Positions 61,573 through 64,000 of a DNA stretch of 64,000 nt are shown here, piece by piece (position 1 is the stretch's first letter; every line of letters starts with the position of its first letter). The translations under genes were made by a program, and so were the position numbers. The DNA comes from Streptomyces resistomycificus (GTDB lineage Bacteria > Actinomycetota > Actinomycetes > Streptomycetales > Streptomycetaceae): positions 1 to 64,000 of the forward strand of contig NZ_KQ949004.1 of NCBI RefSeq assembly GCF_001514265.1. Reading direction: 5' to 3'. Under the pieces are notes generated by a model, which had not been told where the DNA came from, ran no database searches, and worked only from the letters and a program-made list of their open reading frames with translations.

Positions 61573-62703
61573 ATGACCCCGGCACAGGGCCGGCGCCCGC
61601 TGCACCTCGCCGCCGCCGTCGACCAGCAGACGGTGTACGAAGCCGATTCCTACGTCGCGCTGGCGCGGCTCGCCGAGCGAGGCCGCCTCGACTTCGTGAC
61701 CCTGGACGACACCCTCGCCCGCCCGGGCCCCGACGCGCTCTCCGTGCTGGCCCGGGTCGCGCCCGCCACCGACCGGGTCGGGCTCGTCCCCACCGTCACC
61801 ACCACACACACCGAGCCCTTCCACGTCCAGGCAGCCGTCGAGGCCCTCGACCGGGTCAGCCGCGGCCGGGCCGGCTGGCGGGTCGAGGTGTCCGCCGGCG
61901 AGCGCGAGGCCCGCCTCTTCGGCCGCCGCGATCCGCTCCCGGCCGCCGACGCCCTGTGCCAGGAGGCCGGTGAAGTCGCCGACGCGGCGGCCAGGCTGTG
62001 GGACAGCTGGGAGGACGACGCCGAGATACGCGACGTGGCGACCGGGCGTTTCCTCGACCGGGACAAGCTGCACCACGTCGACTTCACCGCCTCCGCCTCC
62101 GCCTCCGCCTCCGCTTCCGCCTCCACCTCCGCTTCCGCCTCCGCCTTCTCGGCCAAGGGGCCCTCGATCGTGCCGAGACCCCCGCAGGGCCACCCCGTGC
62201 GGGTGGTCGACGCCACCGAGGGGCCTGCCCGGCGGACCGCCGCCCGGTACGCCGACGTGGCGCTGGTACGGGCCGTGAGCCCGGCGCAGCTCGCCGAGGT
62301 ACGGGCCGAACTGCACGGACACGCCTCGGCGTTCGGCCGGAAGCCCGACGACCTGCGGGTGCTCGCGAGCCTCGTCGTCGACCTCGGCGGGGGCGAGTAC
62401 GCGGCCGAGCCCGGCCACGGCGGGGGCGGCCCCCGGCCGACCGCCCAGGGTCCGCTGTACCGGGGCGGCCCCGTCGACCTCGCGGAGCTGATCGCCGCCT
62501 GGTACACCGACGGCACCGTCGACGGCTTCCACCTCAAGCCCGCCGAACCCCTCTGTGACCTGGAGCGTCTCGTCAACGGCACGGTGGCGTTGCTGCAACA
62601 CCGAGGGCTGTTCCGTACGTTCTACCCGGGCGGCACGCTCAGGGAGCACCTGGGGCTGACCCGGCCCGCCAGCCGGTACACCGTGACCGGGGGAGCGTCA
62701 TGA
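61573..62703 (+). CDS. LLM-class flavin monooxygenase with Ala-Ser repeat insert
   Basis: 376 residues from ATG 61573, with GGAAAGGGAT upstream. The bacterial-luciferase barrel of the NtaA/SnaA/DszA group is shown by RLAERGRLDFVTLDDTLARP, ATDRVGLVPTVTTTHTEPFH, VSRGRAGWRVEVSAGEREAR and GPSIVPRPPQGHPVRV. Residues 173-192 are an Ala-Ser repeat encoded by a GCCTCC microsatellite, in place of a normal surface loop. Such enzymes use FMNH2 and O2, often on sulfur compounds. The ATGA junction couples it to the pseudogene that follows. Confidence 0.87.
   Translation: MTPAQGRRPLHLAAAVDQQTVYEADSYVALARLAERGRLDFVTLDDTLARPGPDALSVLARVAPATDRVGLVPTVTTTHTEPFHVQAAVEALDRVSRGRAGWRVEVSAGEREARLFGRRDPLPAADALCQEAGEVADAAARLWDSWEDDAEIRDVATGRFLDRDKLHHVDFTASASASASASASTSASASAFSAKGPSIVPRPPQGHPVRVVDATEGPARRTAARYADVALVRAVSPAQLAEVRAELHGHASAFGRKPDDLRVLASLVVDLGGGEYAAEPGHGGGGPRPTAQGPLYRGGPVDLAELIAAWYTDGTVDGFHLKPAEPLCDLERLVNGTVALLQHRGLFRTFYPGGTLREHLGLTRPASRYTVTGGAS
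62089..62148 (+). repeat. GCCTCC hexanucleotide microsatellite (Ala-Ser)
   Basis: Ten in-frame hexamers, six of them GCCTCC and the rest single-base variants (GCTTCC, ACCTCC, GCCTTC). It encodes ASASASASASASTSASASAF within the monooxygenase gene. Confidence 0.92.
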
Positions 62704-63060
62704 CCACACGCGGACGGATGCGTCCGGCCGCGCACGTCCCAGAGGTCGACCGCACGACAGGGTGGGGGCGATCCGCGGGCGAGTTCGGCGTCCCGCGCCC
62801 GCCGCAGGGGCACCTGGTCGTCATCCAGGCGCGGGACTCGGTGCGGGGACGGGAGTTCGCCGCCTTCACAGCGGACGTGTTCTTCCGCCCTGACGCGGCG
62901 GCGGCAGGTCTCACCGCAGAGCGCGCTCCTCACCCCGGAGCAGATCTGGGGCGTCGGCCTGTCGTCGTTCGACGAGTTCGCGGACCGCGTGACGCCCCTG
63001 CTCCAGGAACGCGGAACGTTCCGTACCGGGTACGGGAGCGCAGCCCCCGCTCCCACCTAG
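62700..63060 (+). pseudogene. frameshifted, truncated LLM flavin monooxygenase
   Basis: From ATG 62700 (overlapping the upstream stop) the frame reads GVPRPPQGHLVVIQARDSVR and REFAAFTADVFFRPD, the core of a second enzyme of the same family. After about 62900 this frame loses its likeness, while the +1 frame reads LLTPEQIWGVGLSSFDEFAD, RVTPLLQERGTFRTGY and stops at 63058-63060, the usual C-terminus. The whole is about 120 codons where the family has about 370, so the N-terminal barrel and a central part are deleted and the two surviving parts are in different frames. It is non-functional by reading. Confidence 0.75.
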
Positions 63061-63316
63061 GGCTTTCCGGTCCCGGGCAGCGGCGAGGTGCGGCCACCCG
63101 CTCTGAAAAGGGGTCATCTCGCGTAGACCGTAAAGATCGTTTAAAGCTTGACGGCCGAAAGGTGCCCTTGCGCCTACCGGCCGTTCGGCCGAATACTCCC
63201 CCTCAGCGCTTGTCAGGGGCACGGCGTGTTCGGCATCCGAGCAACCGGAACCCTGGCTGCGCCTCACGGGCCCGACCCCACGAGGGCCCCCGACTTCCCA
63301 TGTGGAGGAACGACAA
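63061..63316 (+). other. 256-bp promoter region of the protease gene
   Basis: Non-coding. An AT-rich patch, GTAAAGATCGTTTAAAGCTTGAC at 63130-63152, may hold a promoter. The hairpin CCGGCCG-TT-CGGCCG (63177-63190) lies near it. The ribosome site GGAGG is at 63305-63309, 8 bp before the GTG. Confidence 0.5.
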
Positions 63317-64000
63317 GTGAGGATCAAGCGCACCACCCCCCGTAGCGGCATTTCGAGACGGACCCGGCTGATCGCCGTTTCCACCGGCCTCGTGGCCGCC
63401 GCCGCGATCGCGATCCCCAGCGCGAACGCGTCCGACACCCCCACCACTTTCAGCGCCACCGCGCTCAAGAGCGCCAGCAGTTCGGTGCTCCAGGCCGACA
63501 TCCCGGGCACCGCCTGGGCGGTCGACAGCAAGACCAACCGGGTCGTCGTTACCGTCGACAGCACGGTCTCCCAGGCCGAGATCGCGAAGATCAAGGAGCA
63601 GGCGGGCGGCAACGCCGACGCGCTCACGATCAAGCACACCCCCGGCAAGTTCAACAAGCTCATCCAGGGTGGCGACGCCATCTATGCGAGTAGCTGGCGC
63701 TGCTCGCTCGGCTTCAACGTCCAGAACAGCAGCGGTGCCCAGTACTTCCTGACCGCCGGTCACTGCACCGACGGCGCGGGCACCTGGTACTCCAACTCGG
63801 GCCGTACCACCGTCATCGGCTCCACCACGGGCTCCAGCTTCCCGGGCAACGACTACGGCATCGTGCGCTACACCGGGTCCGTCGCCAGGCCCGGCACCGC
63901 GAACGGAGTGGACATCACCCGCGCGGCCACGCCCGCCGTGGGGACGACCGTCATCCGTGACGGCTCCACCACCGGTACGCACAGCGGCCGGGTCACCGCC
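63317..64000 (+). CDS. streptogrisin-type secreted serine protease (S1 family), partial
   Basis: 228 codons from GTG 63317, cut by the window end. A signal peptide (basic RIKRTTPRSGISRRTR, hydrophobic LIAVSTGLVAAAAIAIP, then SANAS) leads to a propeptide with TVSQAEIAKIKEQAGGNADA. The mature enzyme begins about at IQGGDAIYASSWRCSLGFNV. Catalytic His is in FLTAGHCTDG and Asp in GNDYGIVRY; the Ser lies beyond the window. The order is that of Streptomyces griseus proteases A and B. It would be secreted and self-activated. Confidence 0.93.
   Translation, partial: MRIKRTTPRSGISRRTRLIAVSTGLVAAAAIAIPSANASDTPTTFSATALKSASSSVLQADIPGTAWAVDSKTNRVVVTVDSTVSQAEIAKIKEQAGGNADALTIKHTPGKFNKLIQGGDAIYASSWRCSLGFNVQNSSGAQYFLTAGHCTDGAGTWYSNSGRTTVIGSTTGSSFPGNDYGIVRYTGSVARPGTANGVDITRAATPAVGTTVIRDGSTTGTHSGRVTA

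Noticed and set aside
61170..61576. Short ORFs before the monooxygenase (101 and 125 aa)
   Set aside because: No ribosome site and no consistent frame. Protein-like fragments fall in different frames, so at most they are remnants.

Overview
The window is high-GC actinobacterial DNA. Gene content and order (rrn end, HAD phosphatase, siderophore ABC genes, tlyA-nadK-recN, pyrG-Nudix-ald-parA-scpAB-rluB, aroH-tyrA-cmk-der, sepF) fit the conserved core of a Streptomyces chromosome. Many genes start with GTG and have tightly overlapping starts and stops. No phage, insertion sequence, CRISPR array or tRNA was found.

Layout. 1-256: end of an rRNA operon (5S rRNA and terminator). 0.3-5 kb: an Arg/Asp/Gly-repeat protein with a TPR-like domain, a DUF1015 protein and a HAD phosphatase. 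5-8.1 kb: an iron-box-controlled siderophore import operon (two FecCD permeases and an ATPase, no binding protein). 8.1-14.7 kb: SCP2 protein, small hypothetical, TlyA rRNA methyltransferase, NAD kinase, RecN, a degenerate MraY/WecA-like membrane protein and a GT4 glycosyltransferase. 14.7-20.8 kb: PucR regulator, LLM oxidoreductase, covalent flavin oxidase and GH15 hydrolase. 21.3-32.1 kb: pyrG, Nudix, an AfsR-like STAND/TPR protein without a DNA-binding domain, alanine dehydrogenase, then a compact chromosome-organisation operon (ParA, small RHH-like partner, ScpA, ScpB, RluB). 32.1-35.6 kb: NrtR-like Nudix regulator with ADP-ribosylglycohydrolase behind a perfect 23-bp palindrome, facing a Rieske/membrane/secreted-protein operon. 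35.8-40.3 kb: aroH-tyrA, then cmk-acyltransferase-der.

40.3-52.4 kb is more accessory: an Rpf/LysM wall hydrolase and a branched-chain amino-acid-type ABC system in which both permeases and one ATPase are fused into one 1021-residue polypeptide joined by a minisatellite linker, with a separate second ATPase and a divergently encoded binding lipoprotein; then a WYL regulator and a lone cytochrome c oxidase subunit I. 52.8-60.8 kb: I78 protease inhibitor, PAP2 phosphatase, PIG-V-like mannosyltransferase, DHA2 exporter, acyl-CoA dehydrogenase behind a palindromic operator, a SepF paralogue and a DUF5685 protein with an extreme cysteine-rich tail. 60.8-63.1 kb looks like a decaying sulfur-metabolism locus: an orphan Cys-ending leader peptide with attenuator hairpin, a flavin monooxygenase carrying an Ala-Ser microsatellite and a frameshifted monooxygenase remnant. 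The window ends inside a streptogrisin-type secreted serine protease.

The strongest leads are the fused Liv transporter with its 33-bp repeat linker, the palindrome that buries the ribosome binding site of the NrtR-like gene, the orphan leader peptide, the Cys-rich DUF5685 tail, the ParA/RHH-like pair upstream of scpAB, and the R/D/G-repeat protein. All family assignments come from reading motifs; no database search was run.
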